From assembly GCA_030770425.1 (NCBI GenBank), contig JASJFT010000040.1, positions 1 through 64,000 on the forward strand: 64,000 nt of DNA, given 5' to 3'. Made by a program: the position numbers and the translations under genes. The stretch comes from Darksidea phi. Lineage: Eukaryota > Ascomycota > Dothideomycetes > Pleosporales > Lentitheciaceae. Below, piece after piece: positions 1 to 14,570 of this stretch; position 1 is the first letter of the stretch, and every line of letters starts with the position of its first letter. The notes below the pieces were generated by a model. That model ran no database searches. It saw only the letters and a list, made by a program, of their open reading frames with translations, and was not told the origin of the DNA.

Positions 1-3000
1 ATTAGAATTATACTATATATAATAGTATACTTTAATATAATACTTATTAAGTAGTCTCTTATTACCGGCTTTTATAGATAGGTATAGATAAGAGAGATTT
101 ATAAAATCTAGATTAGAATTATACTATATATAATAGTATAATTTAATATAATATATACTAAATAATTAGTTCTTACTCTTACTCTTACTCTTACTTATTA
201 TTTATTTTCGATCTCTTATAGACTATTTTAGTCGTTTTAGTACTAGACTTAGAAATTAAGACTTTATATAGTACTATCTATCTCTACCCTTAGTATCTAG
301 TAGATATATTTTAAAATTAGAACCTCTTTTAATACTATTTATAAAATTATTTAGTACTACTTTAAGCTTATACTAGTTTTATATATAATTATCTATAACT
401 ATTATAACTATATTTATAATCTTCCTTCTAGAATTCTTTATAATTCTAAATATTATCTTATTAAAGTAGTTAAAGTTAATATTACTAATAGTAATAGGCT
501 TAGTCTAATTAATAGACTAGATCTTATTATTATAGACTAGATAAATAGAAAAGTAGAAAGTATTTATAGTATTATTAATCGTAATATAAATATTAATAGT
601 CCTAAGATTTATAATAGATAGAGGGTTATTTAGAAGAGTTATATATATTATTTTACTTACTACTATACTTACTACTAATTAAGTTAACGAAGTTATTAGT
701 AGATACTTAATAGAAGTCGAGCTATTCTCTAGTTCGAGCTTTATAAAAGGGTTAATATTATATACTATATAGTTAAATATAAGTTTTTAATATATTAAGT
801 TTATTATCTTAAGTATTATCTTATTAATATATAAAGAGGATATAGTAGTATTACTAGTCCTAAAGTAAGAGATAACTACTTATAAAGAATTTATTTATAG
901 TTAATATACTATATAAGTATATACTTTTTTCTATTAGCTTAACTAATTATTTTTTTATATAATACTTACTTTACTAGAGTCCTTTACTCTCTTATAGGCT
1001 ATATCTAAGATAATAGTATTAATTTCCTCTAGCTTAATTTAAAAGACTATATAAATATTCTTTTTATATATAGAATAGGTTTTTACTACTTTACCTCTCC
1101 CTATATATAGTACTAGATATTTATTATTACTATTAGGTTATAAGCTATATATATATAAGTTATATTATATATAACTAAGAGATATTATTTTATAAATTAT
1201 AGATAGGGATATAGTATAGTTAATATATAGTCGAGATAACTAAAGCGTTAGATATAGGTATAGATAAATAAATAGTCTAGAATAATTACTTATACTATCG
1301 TAGTACTTTAAACTAAAGAGAAGGGATATAAAGAGGATTTAAGTAAGAGTTTATATTTTAAATAATCTTATTAAGTAGGTAGATTATAGACTAGTATATT
1401 ATTATATAACTAGGTACTTACTTCTTCCCCTTTACTTTTCTCTTTTAAATTAGATATTTAGTAAAAGAAATTAGACGACTTACGTAAGCTAGCTAAATAA
1501 GATATTATATAATCTAATTAGCTAAAATTCTTTACGAACTATTTAATTAGTAAAATAACTTTACTTATTCTTATAGATAATTAAAAATATTATAATTATT
1601 TATATAATAAAATACTTTAGAACTCTATTTAATAAGGAGATTTTCTAAAAGCTATAGTTAACGTAGTAATACTAAGAAAATAAAGAAACGTTTAATTAAG
1701 TCTAGTCCTTAAGTAGTTTATACTAGGGACTCTCTTTATATAATAACTAGATACTTAATATTAGACTAGCTTATATACTAGGTTAGCTTATATAACTACT
1801 TCTAATTATTATATTATATTCTATTCTATATAAGCTACTCTTATATAGAGCTATTATAATTAACTATAATTTTTACTTCTTTTTCTTATAGTAATTTACC
1901 CTAATTTCTTACTATAATATAAAACTATCTTATATTACTTCTACTACTAGTTCTAATTTTAATAAAGAATATACTTTATAGAATAGTATAAATTATAATA
2001 GAATTAGATACGATATATATTAATTAGATTATTTATATAATATTATATACGACTTTACCCTATACTAGATTATAATATAATACTTACTATTTATCTATTA
2101 TATAAACTTAAAATAATATCTAAGTTATTACGTCTTATTAGGTTCTTTATATTATATAATATATATATATTACCCCTTTTCTTTAATCTAGCCTTTTTAC
2201 TATTTATTCTATTCTTTACTTTTTAATATCTCTCTTTATAAACGAGTAATCCTACTTATAAAGACTATTATTATAGAAGAAGAAATCTAATTCCTCGAAC
2301 CTATACTTATAATTTCTACTATCTTTTATTAATATTATATTAGTCTTTTTTTCTTTAAACTTATTAAGTATCTTAGCTATTATATAAGATTTCTATTTAT
2401 TCTACTATACTACTATTTAGGAAGAGTAAGAATTTTTAATCTTAAGTATCTATTATAGTCTTAATTTCTTTATAAGTATTATAGGCGTCTCTATTATTAA
2501 ACTATACTTTACTAACGTCCGGGGTAATAGTAACTTATTCTCTTTTTCTTTAATTAGGGTATTCCTAAGAATTATATATAATATATTATTAGCTAAAGTA
2601 TAAAATAAACTTATTAGATATAACTTCTTATTATAATTAATAAATTCCTCTTCGTTATTCCGAGCGCCGTCTATAATACTATACTATTAATTAAAGTATA
2701 GAATAAAGTTATTAAATAGAACTTTTTATTATTATTAAGATTTATTTTAAATCTACTACCTTAAGTATCGTCTATAATACTATATTATTAGCTAAAGTAT
2801 AGAATAGAGTTATTAGATAGAACTTCTTATTATTATTAAGATCTATTTTAAATTTACTACCCTAAGTACTACTAGAACCTATATACTATACTATTAACTA
2901 AAGTATAGAATAAAGTTATTAGATAGAACTTCTTACTCTTTTTTATACTAGTAGCTTTACCTAATAAGACTATAATATATAGATTATAATAGTCGCGTAG

Positions 3001-5680
3001 TTTATTAATAAAGTCGTTAATTTTAGTTATAAAGATTATATTATCTTTAATTTTAATACTATTATAAGTAATAGTTAGAACTTCGTAGTTCTAGATCTAA
3101 GTAGATTTATCGTCTACTTCTAAGTATTCTAAAAGTACCTTAGTTAATATCTTAATAGAGAAATCGTCGTCGTTTATATACGTATCTAGGCCTAAAGATA
3201 TATTATTTAAGTTAGAAAATTAGATAAAAGATACTCTTATAATAGTACTATTAGTATATAAGTTAATAAACTAGACGTTAAAGATTATAAAGAACTTAAT
3301 TAGTTAAGTAAGAAGATAATAATTATTATATAAAACTAATTCTTACTTAACTATAGCCGTCGACGAACTAGACTTAAACTAAATAATCTTTTTACTCTCT
3401 TTAATATCTTCTTTCTTAATTTTCTTCTAGACTTTTTCTTTAGCTATAAATATAATACTATATACTACCTCTTACTTTAGGAATTCTTTAGTATTCGGCG
3501 TAAAATAACCTTTAGCCTAAAAGTTCTTACTAAAGATATCGGTATAATCGGGTTAGTTAATTAACTAATTTTTAATTTTTTTTATTAGTTACTTAAGGTA
3601 CTTATACGTCTTATACTTCTTTATTAACTTACTATAATTCTTAGTAATAAGATATAATATTCTAGGAGTTTTCTTAATCTTAGCTACTATAAGATTAATT
3701 AATTCCTCTAAGTATTTCTTTATAATTTAAAATAGTATCTATATACTAAGTTTAATTATATAATTAAATCTAGTAAAATCTTTTAAAATCTTTTTCTATT
3801 CTTTAGGTATCTATAGGTATAATAGTATAGTAACTTTTCTTACTATAGAAGATAGGTAAGATAGATAGATAATAAAAAAATAAGTAATAAGATAGCTAAA
3901 GGAATTATATAGTAGTTCGATAAGAGTACTTAAAAATATAATTATAATAATAATTAGTAAAACTTTATATTAAAAAGAAGTAATACTATTAATATAAGCG
4001 GTTATAGAGATAGCGTAGATAGTAAAAAGTAAGAAGAAGAAGTATAAAGAATTTTTTATATTATTACTATAAGAACGTAGTAAAGTACTTATATAATATA
4101 GTAGGTATAAGTTCTTATATTATATTTATAGTAAAAGCCTAATAGATATTAATATAATAATAAACTATTATAAATATAACTTTTAAAATATAAAAATTAT
4201 ATATATAAAATTATATTATTAAGTATAGTATTAAGTAAAGATAATAAAGATAGACGTATATTAATTAAAGCTATTATATATATAATAATATAAATAACTT
4301 TATTAACTATAACTTAAGAATAATACTAGGTTATAAGATATATATATTATATAAGAACTAGTATAGATAATATCTTATAAAGAAGAAGCTTAAAAGATAT
4401 AATATTAAGTATTTATAAACTATATTTAATAAAACTACTTCCTATATTATTATACTTATAGTATTAAACTAAAGATAATAAGATACTAAAAGATTCTAAG
4501 AATAGCCCGGTTATATATTCTATACTATACTATATAGTATATCTTATACTAATACTATCGTAATCTTTATAATTATATATACTCTCTATATTATATATAA
4601 AATTTATTATATAGTATTAATTATTATAATTAACCTTATCTACTAGTACTATATACGAAGGATTATCTTATATAATAGAATAAGATAATACCTCTACGTA
4701 TATAGAAAGTATCTAATTAATAATATTAAATAGTTAATACTTAATAATCTTTTTACTTATAAATATAGGATAAGACTAATCTAGACTAGTCTTATAATAG
4801 TAATTCTTATAATATATATACTAGAGTAGAATAATATAGTTAAATACCTAATATAATAAAGTATAATTAGAGAGTAGTTATCGAATACTCTAGTTATATT
4901 AGCTAAGAATAGAGATAATAGATTTATATCCTATAGTAGAATTAAAATATTCTAGTAATTCTAACTTTTAGATAATAGTATATATAATAATAATAAGTCT
5001 ACTAAGATAAGATTAGATAATAGATTCTAAACTAATCTATACCTAGATAACTAACTCTTAAGTACTTCTTAGATAGTAAATATAAATAATATACGAAGAG
5101 TAAATAAAGAAGATAAACTACTATTAATAATCTTTATATAATTATTATATAAAGTAGTATATAAATATACTAATATAATAGAAGTAGGTACGAGCTTTAA
5201 AGCTATAGATAGTTATAAAGGATATATAGACTAATATAAACTACTATCCCTAATTAATAACTAAATAGGGTTAATTCGAATAACTTTACGACGTATAGAT
5301 TCTAGTTATAGTTTAATTATACCTTTATCTTCTAGTTATATAAGATTTAATATACTAAGAGTAATATAAATAGACTATTAGAAAATAACTAACTATTAAA
5401 ACTATATAATAAATTATTATTTAAAACTAGTAAGTAGTAGTCTAAACTACTAGAAAGACTATTCTTTAATATTAATAATAATAGTTTTATAACTAGTAAG
5501 CTCGAGATTATATTAGATATTAAATATATATTACTAGTTATATATAATCTAGTATACCGTAACGTAGCTAAGGTTATATAATTTCTAATTAAATATTAGC
5601 TATTTATAGAGTATATATAATATACTTTTATTTATCTATTTTAAAATAAATCTTATAACGTACGTATATATAACGAGCTA
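1..5680. other. AT-rich RIP-mutated DNA, no recognisable gene
   Basis: This stretch is strongly AT-rich and nearly devoid of CA and TG dinucleotides, so it has almost no ATG and no long open frame. That is the expected result of heavy repeat-induced point mutation on old repeats. It holds a short direct repeat (1-42 matching 114-155), a CTTACT-type microsatellite (about 171-196) and an imperfect tandem array near 2575-2935. I could not assign it to a transposon family. The right-hand part probably belongs to the DNA-transposon remnant that follows. Confidence 0.75.
2575..2935. repeat. Imperfect tandem array, about four units of 100-107 bases
   Basis: Units share the core 'aaagtatagaataaagtta' followed by 'ttagatagaacttcttatt' with small changes. 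Recognisable unit starts lie near 2578, 2671, 2772 and 2879, so spacing is 93 to 107 bases. Differences between units are largely C/T and G/A, as expected after RIP. Unit length is not constant, so this is either a decayed protein repeat or a degenerate minisatellite. Confidence 0.6.
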
Positions 5681-7523
5681 AATATAAGAAATTAGTAATA
5701 GAATATATAAGAAAAACTACTACCTAGCTTAACTATTCTTCTAGTACTAATATTAGTAGATAAGATATTAATAATAATATTATATAGTAATACTATATAC
5801 TAGTCGATCTATTTAATAATTAGAAATATTAATAGAGATATCTAAAGAGCGCGTAATTAATATAGAATTATCCTAATAGGGTTTATTTTAATTATTAATT
5901 ATAAAGATAAAGATATTAAGTTCGAAGTATATTATAAGATAATAATATATTTACTAAAGTATAAGTTAATTAAATCGAAACGGTACTATACGTAATAGTA
6001 CGTTTATTCTATATTAATTAATACTAGCTTTTAAGAAACTTACTATAGATAATAAACTAATATACTATATTAATAGATAAGTTTAAAAATACTATCCTAT
6101 ATTATATAGGATAATTATAGACTATTAGAAGTAAATACTTATTATAAATATAAAAAATAATAAATACTATATAATATATAAGGTATTACTAGAGAAGAGA
6201 GGTAATCTCCTCTCTAAGCTATAGGAAATACGAATATATAGTAGTATATAGGCTTAAATTTAGAAGTAATATAAGAATAAGATTAAGTAAATAAATAATA
6301 AGTAGATCTATAATATAATATATTTTATATAAAAATATTTATACTTTAATATATATAAGGGTATACTAATAGACGTATTATATTAACTATTAAAGGGCCT
6401 TATTATATATATAATTAAATAGTTATAATAACTAGTAGGAAATATAATATTAATAAAATAAGCTTATAAGAATACTAAAAGGCTAGCGAATAATATTAAA
6501 GAAAAAGTATAACTAGACTACTAATTTAAAATAGTACTAAAGTATTTTAGTCTATAATAATTTATTTATATTAACTTTAGTAAGATATCCTAGTAGATAG
6601 AAAATAAATAAAGAGTAATTATACGATAGCTAGTAATAATAGTAATACTAATATTATATAATAAAGAACTATATACTATTTATTTTACTAAAGTAGTATA
6701 TAACTTTATTACTATAGTATAATACCGAATATATAATAATAATATATTATTATACTTAGACGATATACTTAGGTATATTAATATCTTAAAGTATATATTT
6801 AAAGTCTTTCGACTCTATATAAAAGATATAACTTTAACTAATTATTTTAACCTTTTAAAGTTATATAATCTTATCTATTAGAGATATTTTATCTAATTAA
6901 GAGAAAGTCCGGATAGCTATAATACTAGACTAAATAGAGAGGTATTATATAGTTTCCTTCTTAAGAAAGTATATAAGTTAATTAATAAATAAGATCTACT
7001 ATTATAACTCGGGTAGCTAAATAGTTATTTAATAGTAGTACTCTCTATAAAAGCGTAATTTATATTAGATAGTAGTACTATTATATCTAGTATAGCGAAG
7101 TAAATTTATAATATATATATTATTACTCTATTAAAGGTATTACTATTATATAATATTAGATAGTAGATAGATTCTAAGATATAAAAATTAGGCCAACTAT
7201 ATAATAAATAGATTACGATTTAACGAGTAATAATACTATCTAGGATTACTAACTTAACTAATATCCTTATAATTTTTATTTATTATAAGAGAAGACGTCT
7301 TATTAACTCTTAAATACTAATAACTACTATTAACCTATTAGATAAATCCGTATATAAAGAATATCTAATCTAGATTTATTAAATAGTAATATAAATATAC
7401 TCTTTAATATAGTATTAGTATAAAACTAAAAAGTATCTAATAGATATAGAGATTATATTATATTAGTTAGTATACTATTAGCTATAGGAACGTAAAGATA
7501 ATTAATAAAAGGACTATATTATT
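5680..7523 (+). mobile_element. Remnant resembling a Plavaka-type (KDZ) DNA transposase
   Basis: Reading the plus strand through its many TAA/TAG stops gives a long degenerate protein-like frame. The best part (about 5735-5885) has the order 'VDK', then 'YLTIGNI'-like and 'RRARN'-like words, then 'ILIGF.P'. This resembles the conserved core of fungal Plavaka/Kyakuja-type transposases, in which an Asp-Lys-Thr segment is followed by 'PvYLTiGNi...R' and an 'LiGylP' segment. Stops fall where Gln, Arg or Trp codons would be turned into stops by C-to-T changes on either strand. The frame is cut at 7523 by the target duplication of Gypsy element A, so any remainder should resume after 14575. The family call rests on remembered motifs, so it is tentative. 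Confidence 0.4.
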
Positions 7524-7528
7524 ATAAA
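7524..7528. repeat. Target-site duplication, left copy (ATAAA), Gypsy A
   Basis: Five bases 'ataaa' directly precede the left LTR at 7529. The same five bases follow the right LTR at 14571-14575. A perfect 5-base duplication is typical of Ty3/Gypsy integration and fixes the element ends. Confidence 0.9.
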
Positions 7529-7991
7529 TATTAAACGGGGTCCGGGCCTAATAGGTTATTTAGCCTCGTTCGGGGTTTATACTTAAGATAGAAAAAAAGA
7601 AGTAGAAATAAATAAATAATAGTTTAATTACGTTAATAGGTAAGGATTAATCTAGATTTAAATTAACTATAAAGAAGAAGACTATCTAGGAGATTCGTAG
7701 TTATTATATATTAGTTTAGTTTCCTTAGATCTATAGCTCTATACCTATAGATCTACTAAGCTATAGCTCCGTAGCTCTATTCTAATAGATCTACTAAGCT
7801 ATTACGTAATTCTTAGATCTATTCTTACTAAGATATAGATCTATTATATAACTTCCTAATATAGTCGTCCGTACTAATTATTATTTATACTATAGTTATA
7901 ATTATCGTATTCTATATTAGAACTAGTAATAGGTTTAATCTTAGGTAGCTCTTCTTACTATTACTCTATAGTATATATTTAGTTCGTAATA
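7529..7991 (-). repeat. LTR of Gypsy A (3' LTR in element orientation)
   Basis: 463 bases, aligned over its whole length with 14108-14570. It begins on the plus strand with 'tattaaacgggg' and ends 'gttcgtaata'. Mismatches to the partner copy are predominantly transitions, for example 'tccgggcc' against 'tctaggcc'. That fits RIP acting separately on the two copies. Confidence 0.9.
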
Positions 7992-8168
7992 CTATCTCCC
8001 CTTTCTAAACCTTTAACTTAGAGGTTATTCTAAATCTAATATTCGACTATATTAACGTTAAGGCCCCGTCTTAAAAGGCTATTATTATCTATTATAGTAT
8101 TATATAAAACTTAAGAACGTATTACTCTTATTAATAAAATTCTTTATTATAGTTCCGAAATATTTCCC

Positions 8169-8760
8169 TATAGTTATTATTTATAGTTAAGAATACTATA
8201 TATCGTTTCGTCTAAGAATAGTAGGTACTATAAGGTATATATTTATACTAATATATAAGGTTCTTATTATATATCTAGTATTTTATTATTAAAAAGTTTA
8301 TTTATATTAAGTAGTAAAACTTATATATTAAGGCTTATTACTATTAGTAAGATCTATTAACTATATAGAAGAGAAACTTTAATAGTAGCTAAAGAAAGCT
8401 CGAAAAGCTTAGGATAAGCTTCTTAATAAGCTAGTAAAGGCTTAGATACGGGTATATTATCTAAAGAAGTAGAGAATAGTCTTTTATAAGAAGTCGGTAG
8501 TATAATTCTAGATACTAGAAGCTAAGCTAGATAAAGAGAAGGTAGAGCTCTAGTAGCTAGAGTAGTAGAAGAATTTAAAGACCTCTCTAACTACTCTAGA
8601 CGTTATTTATAATATTATAGATAATATTACTTCTCTTAATTTATTAAATATCTCTTATTACGTTATAAGTAATACTAATCTTCTTAACTTATTATAAGGT
8701 AAACTTACCTTATCCCTAGGTTTTCTTCGGGGTTATAGTTTTAGTACTCTATAAGCTTCT
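8169..8760 (+). pseudogene. Antisense zinc-finger/coiled-coil ORF remnant within Gypsy A
   Basis: Between pol and the 3' LTR, on the strand opposite pol, a frame can be followed through many stops. At 8169-8240 Tyr codons (TAT/TAC) stand at spacings that would give a C-x2-C-x6-C-x8-C zinc-binding cluster if they were once TGT/TGC. From about 8370 to 8580, after a frame change, it reads as a Lys/Glu/Leu-rich coiled coil with stops in Gln-like positions. Many ascomycete genomes carry small proteins with a Cys cluster followed by a coiled coil, and I believe they are often repeat-associated. The function is unknown. The reading depends on mentally undoing RIP, so the limits are approximate. Confidence 0.4.
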
Positions 8761-11700
8761 TAGAATAATTAAGATTATCTTTAGGTTTCTAGATTTATTT
8801 CTATAGTTTCCCGTCCTCGTCTATTTTCTACTATTAGATTAGATAATAGTTTTTTCTATTTCTAACGTTATAGTCTAGAATTTCTTCTACTTTCTATTTT
8901 TTATTATTTTTACTATATATATCTACTTTATATACTACTAGTCTAGTATTTTATAATACTTTTTCTAGTAAGCTAATATAGAATATAGGATAGATTTTTA
9001 TTTATAGAGATAATCTTAGTTAATAGTTTATAAGTAAGACTTATTTCTTAATCTTATAGAGTCTAATCTTAGTATAGTCTAGTTTACTATTAGGTTACTT
9101 ACTTTTAATATTTTTTTATAGTAACTATACCTTTTCTCCCTCTTTAAAAGTAGGTACTTTCTTTTACTTCTTATTATAGTACTTACTTATTCTATTTTAA
9201 AGGAATTCTACGTTTTTCTTAAGCTATTAATATATTTATAGAATAATTTTTACTATCTCTTCTCTATTCTAGCTATAAGATTAAAGTTATTTAGATTTCT
9301 TATATATTTCTAGTTCGATTCTATAGTTTATAAAGAAAGGTATTATTTTTATTATACTATATTATAAACTATTATACGTAAATTATACTATAGGTAAAAG
9401 TATAATCTAATTATTCTAGTAGTAGTTTAAATAATATCTAAGATATTACTCTACTATTTAGTTTATTTATTCGGTTAGTCTATCTATTTACGGATAGTAG
9501 ATAGTTAATATACTATATTTTATTCCTAGTTTAGCTATAAGGGTCTATTAGAACTTTACTATAAATTTAACGTCTCTATCTAAGATAATCTTATCTAGTA
9601 TTCTATACTTACTAAATATATATCTTAGTAAGATATAGGTAAGTTATTCTATAATATTTCCTTTATCTATATATAGAATAAAGTAAGTATACTTTATAAA
9701 CTTATCTACTACTACTAGTATAGTATTATAGAACGTTTCTATTATTAGTTTCTTAGAATATAGTAACTACGTAATAAAGTCTATAGTAATAATCTTTTAT
9801 AATCCTTTTATATTTTTTATTAATTATAGTATTCTATAGGGTATATATCTAGTATACTTATTATAGTAATAATTTATATATTCTAAAAGTATCTAGATAA
9901 CTAGCTATCTTACGTATAGGAAATAGTATATTCTTATTAATCGTTTAAGAGTTTTTTCTACTTCTTAGTATCTATATACTAGTACTTCGTAGTATTATCT
10001 AATAAATTCTTTCCGTATTACCTTAGGTATATAGACCTTTTAGAATATATAGATAATTTCGTTCTTTTCTTAGATTACTCCTTAGATTTTATTTTATTTA
10101 TCTATTACTTCTATAGTAGCTATACGGATCTATTAGATCTATTTATTTCCTTCTAGTTTAAGCGTTATTTCTCGTATTCCTACTAGTTTTAGTTGGTTAT
10201 AAATAATTATTCCGTTCGTTTCTAGCTTAAGGATAGCTATACTAGGTTTTTCTATTCCTTAGTAGTCGGGTCTTTTACTAAGTATATCTACTCGTTTATT
10301 TTCTAATCCTTTAGTATATATAATCTTAATATTATAGATTATAAGGGTTTATACCTATTATATCTATCTTCTAATTAGGGGTTTATTTATTAAGAATTCT
10401 ATTAGATTCTTATAATCTATATAGATTATAATAGAGTACTTAGATTCTTATAAATTAGATCTCTATTCCTTTAGAGCTTTAATAATTACTAATAACTTCT
10501 TATTATAGATATTATAGTTAAGTTTAGCTAGTAATATCTTCTATAAGAAGTAGTATACTAGTCTAAGGTTATTTTTATTATCTTTCTATAGTAGTACTAC
10601 TCCTATTATATAGTCTAATATATCCGTTTTAATAATTAATAGTTCTTCGGGATTATATATCTTAATTATAGATTTCTTAGTAAACTATTCTTTAATTTTT
10701 TTAAAAGCCTATTAATATTCTTTCTTCTATTTAAAGGGTTAATCTTTCCTTATAAGTTACGTAAGTAGTACCGTTATCGTACTCTATTATAGTATTAATT
10801 TTCGATAAAAGTTATAGAATCCTAGGAATAATTATAGCTTCTTAAGATTCTTAGACGTAGACTATTCTTAAACCTTCTTAATTCGTTATAGGTTTACTTT
10901 AATTTCTTCTAGTCTAATAATAAATCTTAGAAATTCTATTTCTTATACGTAAAATTTATATTTTTATAAATAAAGGTATAATTATACTTTCTTAAGTACC
11001 TATAGGACCTTCTTTATATATTCTTTATATTCTTTTTTTATTTTAGAATAGATTAGAATATTATCGAGATATACTATTATAAACTAGTTAAAATAGTTTT
11101 ATAAAATATTATTAATTCGTTTCTAAAATATCGTAGGTATATTAGTAAGTCTAAAGGGTATTACTTAGTACTTATATAGTTCTTTCTTAGTTCTAAAGAC
11201 TATTTTCTATTCTTTATCTTTCTTAATTTATATTTAGTAGTATATATTTCGGATATCTAGTTATATAAACTATTTAGCTTTTCTTAGTCGATCTTATATT
11301 TCTAATATTAGGGGTAAGAAATATTAGTTTTTAATTATAATATTATTAAGTATTCGATAATCGATATATAATTATAGTTTTATAGTACCCTTTTTAGGTA
11401 TAAAGAGAACTAGGTATCCTATAAACGAGTTTAAGTATTAGATATACCTTTTTATAAGGTTATCTTTAAGATATTTTATTATAATCTTTTCTTCTTCCTT
11501 AATTAACTTATAAATTAGTTCGAATTCTAGAGTCTTTCCTTCCTATAGTAGGATTATATAGTCCTAGGACTAGTATTAGGGTAAACTTTTCTTAGGTTCT
11601 TAAAATAATTTTTTTTATTCTTTATAGTATTCTAGAATATTATAATCTTCTTAGGTCGTATTAGCCCTTTTCTATAGAAATACTACTTATCGATTTAACT

Positions 11701-14107
11701 ATTAGATACGTAGGTTAGCTTCTTATAGCTATAGTATCCTTAGGATTATATCTTAGTTCTTTAATATTTCTATAATATTAAGTATTTTATTTTCTTTTTT
11801 CTAGTTATATAGACTAAGCTTATCTCTAGTCTCGTATATCGTAGGTTCGTTAAAGAATTCTCCTTTAATAGTATATATAATACTTAGGTATTATTTTTTC
11901 TATTAAGAAATCTTTTTTTATTAAATAAAGTTCTTACTAATAAAGTTTTATATAGCTCTACTATTAATTAGAGTAATAATTATTCTTCTCTAGTAGGTTC
12001 CTTAGAGGTAGATATAGTCCTATCCTTTAGTTTCTTAAATTCTTATTTTCTTAGACTAATATTTTATATTAATCTTAATCTAGACGTACTTTAGGTATTT
12101 ATTCTCTAGGTATTTATACTATAGTCTTTCTAGGATATAATTTAATAATAGAAGTAGTTCTAGTATAATTCGTATATATCCCTTTTATTACTAATTCTTA
12201 GATTATTACTATCTATATACTACTTCTAGTATAACTACTTAGGTAATTCTTTTATTATAGTCTTTTATAGGATAGTAGTCGTTTTTTTACTTTACTTTCT
12301 TATAGAGTTTATATTCTTTTTATACGTATAAGATCTATATAATCTTAAAATATACTAGATATCTTATTTTATATTATAGGTCGTCCTCTAAATTAACCTT
12401 ATATCTCTAATTATTATATTTTATAGAGGTTATTTATATAGAAATCTATCTTTTAATTACTATATACTATAGTTATTCTTTATTAACTATTTTTATAATA
12501 TATCGTATTTCTTTCTAAGTCTTTTAATTAGGTATAAGGTCTATAATAATAAAGTTCTATTTAACCTATTATTTAAAATCTTTAAATAGTCGGTATATCG
12601 GATAAGATCTAGACTATTCTTTATAGATTTTCTATATTATTATAGATATCGTAGTTTTTTCTATAAATTATAAGGCTTAGGTATAAGTTATATCGAGTTC
12701 TAATACTAGTTCTATTTCTTCTTTAGATAGTTAAGTTATCTATAGATATCTAGCGTTCTTATATAATATAACTAGGTTTTTATCTTCTAGTTCTAAGAAC
12801 TTATTACTATTATTAATTATTTATAATAGTATATCTAGGGCGTTATTAAAGTCTTCCTACTCTATAAATAAGCCTTCTTTAGATACTTCTTCTTATACTT
12901 CTAGTAAGAACGAAACTCTTCTCTAAGACTCCCGAGTTATAGCTATTTACTATTTCTATAATTAATAGCTAGTATTTAATTTAGCTTTATAGTACGTCTT
13001 ATACTAGTTATATATATAAGTCGTCTAATATATAGTATTATATTCTTATATTATAGCTACTCTATCCCTTTTACCCTACTAAGTATATCGAGGTTTCTCT
13101 TTTCTTAGATCTAACTTATAGTCTTTTACTAAGTATCCTTACTTCTCGTATTTAAAGTATACTTATTTTTTATAAAGCTCTTATTTCTTAAAATTCTATT
13201 TCTCTTTCTTAGTCTCTAAACTAGTCTCTAGGACTATTACCTCTAGTCTATAGTACTTCTCTTTCTTTTTCTTTTTATAGAATTTAACCTTCCCCTTTCT
13301 TTCTAGATTCTAAAGATAGAGGTTATTATTAATCTTAATAGCTTATTTAATTAGTTCTCTTATAGTCTAGGGTTATTCTATTTAAATTATTTTATAACGG
13401 ATATAGTCTTTTAGTCCTTTATAGTATTATAATATAAGGGCTACCTCTCCCTATTAGATCTTAATAACGAGTTATTTAAACTTAGACGTATAGGTTATAG
13501 TAGATTTTATCTATCTAAGATACGTAATTTTTTATTTTACTAACCTTTTTAAATTAATATCTTTAAAGATAATATATAACTTATTCTTAAAGTACTTATA
13601 ACTTAAGAAGATAGCTTTTATTTTATTACTTTACTAAGCTTTAGATAGCTATAGTTATTTATTTAGATACGTCTTAAACTAAGTAATAGCCTTTCCTATA
13701 AATTAAGCTACTACGAATAATACTTTATTACTTTTAGTAGATAGTTTTATTCTATTAAGGTTAAGGTAGATTACTATATTAGCTAAGAATCTCTTAAGCT
13801 TCGACCTTATTCTATTAAACTTCTCTAGTTCTCTAAGCTTTAATAGTTTACTTATATATTTCTAAAGTTAAATAGTTAACTCTATAAGTTAAGCTTCTAG
13901 TATATCTTTTCTTTTCTTAAATATATATTAATTCTTAATAACCCTTTTAAAGTTTTCTATAGTTATACTTTCTTCTAGGGAACTAAATTCCCTATAGCTT
14001 CCTACCTCTAAGGGTTCGACCTAAGTTAGTAGCTACGTTACTCTACTTTATTAGGTTCCTTCTTCTACTATATTAATTAGCTATTCCTACCTACTAGATA
14101 GTTAAGG

Positions 14108-14570
14108 TATTAAACGGGGTCTAGGCCTAATAGATTATTTAGCCTCGTTCGGGGTTTATACTCAAGATAGGAAAGAAGAAGTAAAAATAAGTAGGTAATA
14201 GTTTAATTACGTTAATAGGTAAGGATTAATCTAGATTCGAATTAACTATAAAGAAGAAGACTATCTAGGAGATTCGTAGTTATTATATATTAATTTAGTT
14301 TTCTTAGATCTATAGCTCTATACCTATAGATCTACTAAGCTATAGCTCTATAGCTCTATTCTAATAGATTTACTAAGCTATTACGTAACCCTTAGATCTA
14401 TTCTTACTAAGGTATAGATCTATTATATAACTTCCTAGTATAGTTATCCGTACTAATTATTATTTATACTATAGTTATAATCGTCGTATTCTATATTAGA
14501 GCTAGTAATAGGTTTAATCTTAGGTAGCTCTTCTTACTATTACTTCGTAGTATATATTTAGTTTATAATA
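14108..14570 (-). repeat. LTR of Gypsy A (5' LTR in element orientation)
   Basis: 463 bases, partner of 7529-7991. Read on the minus strand it starts 'tattataaac' where the other copy has 'tattacgaac', showing CpG-to-TpA type decay. The TSD 'ataaa' follows immediately at 14571. Confidence 0.9.

Larger units (their letters stand above)
7529..14570 (-). mobile_element. Ty3/Gypsy LTR retrotransposon A, RIP-inactivated
   Basis: A complete but dead 7,042-base element. Its LTRs (7529-7991 and 14108-14570) are the same length, differ mostly by C/T and G/A, and are flanked by a perfect ATAAA duplication. All pol motifs read on the minus strand. A decayed CCHC zinc knuckle of Gag lies near 13115-13160, with Cys codons turned to TAT/TAC. 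Reverse transcriptase reads 'VYLDNILI' at 11051-11074 (family YLDD, one Asp codon mutated). The integrase 'HPQTDGQTE'-type block lies near 9470-9501, with stops in place of Gln and Arg. The minus-strand LTR starts TATTAC and ends AATA, consistent with an original TG...CA. It is inserted into an older DNA-transposon-like remnant. Confidence 0.9.
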
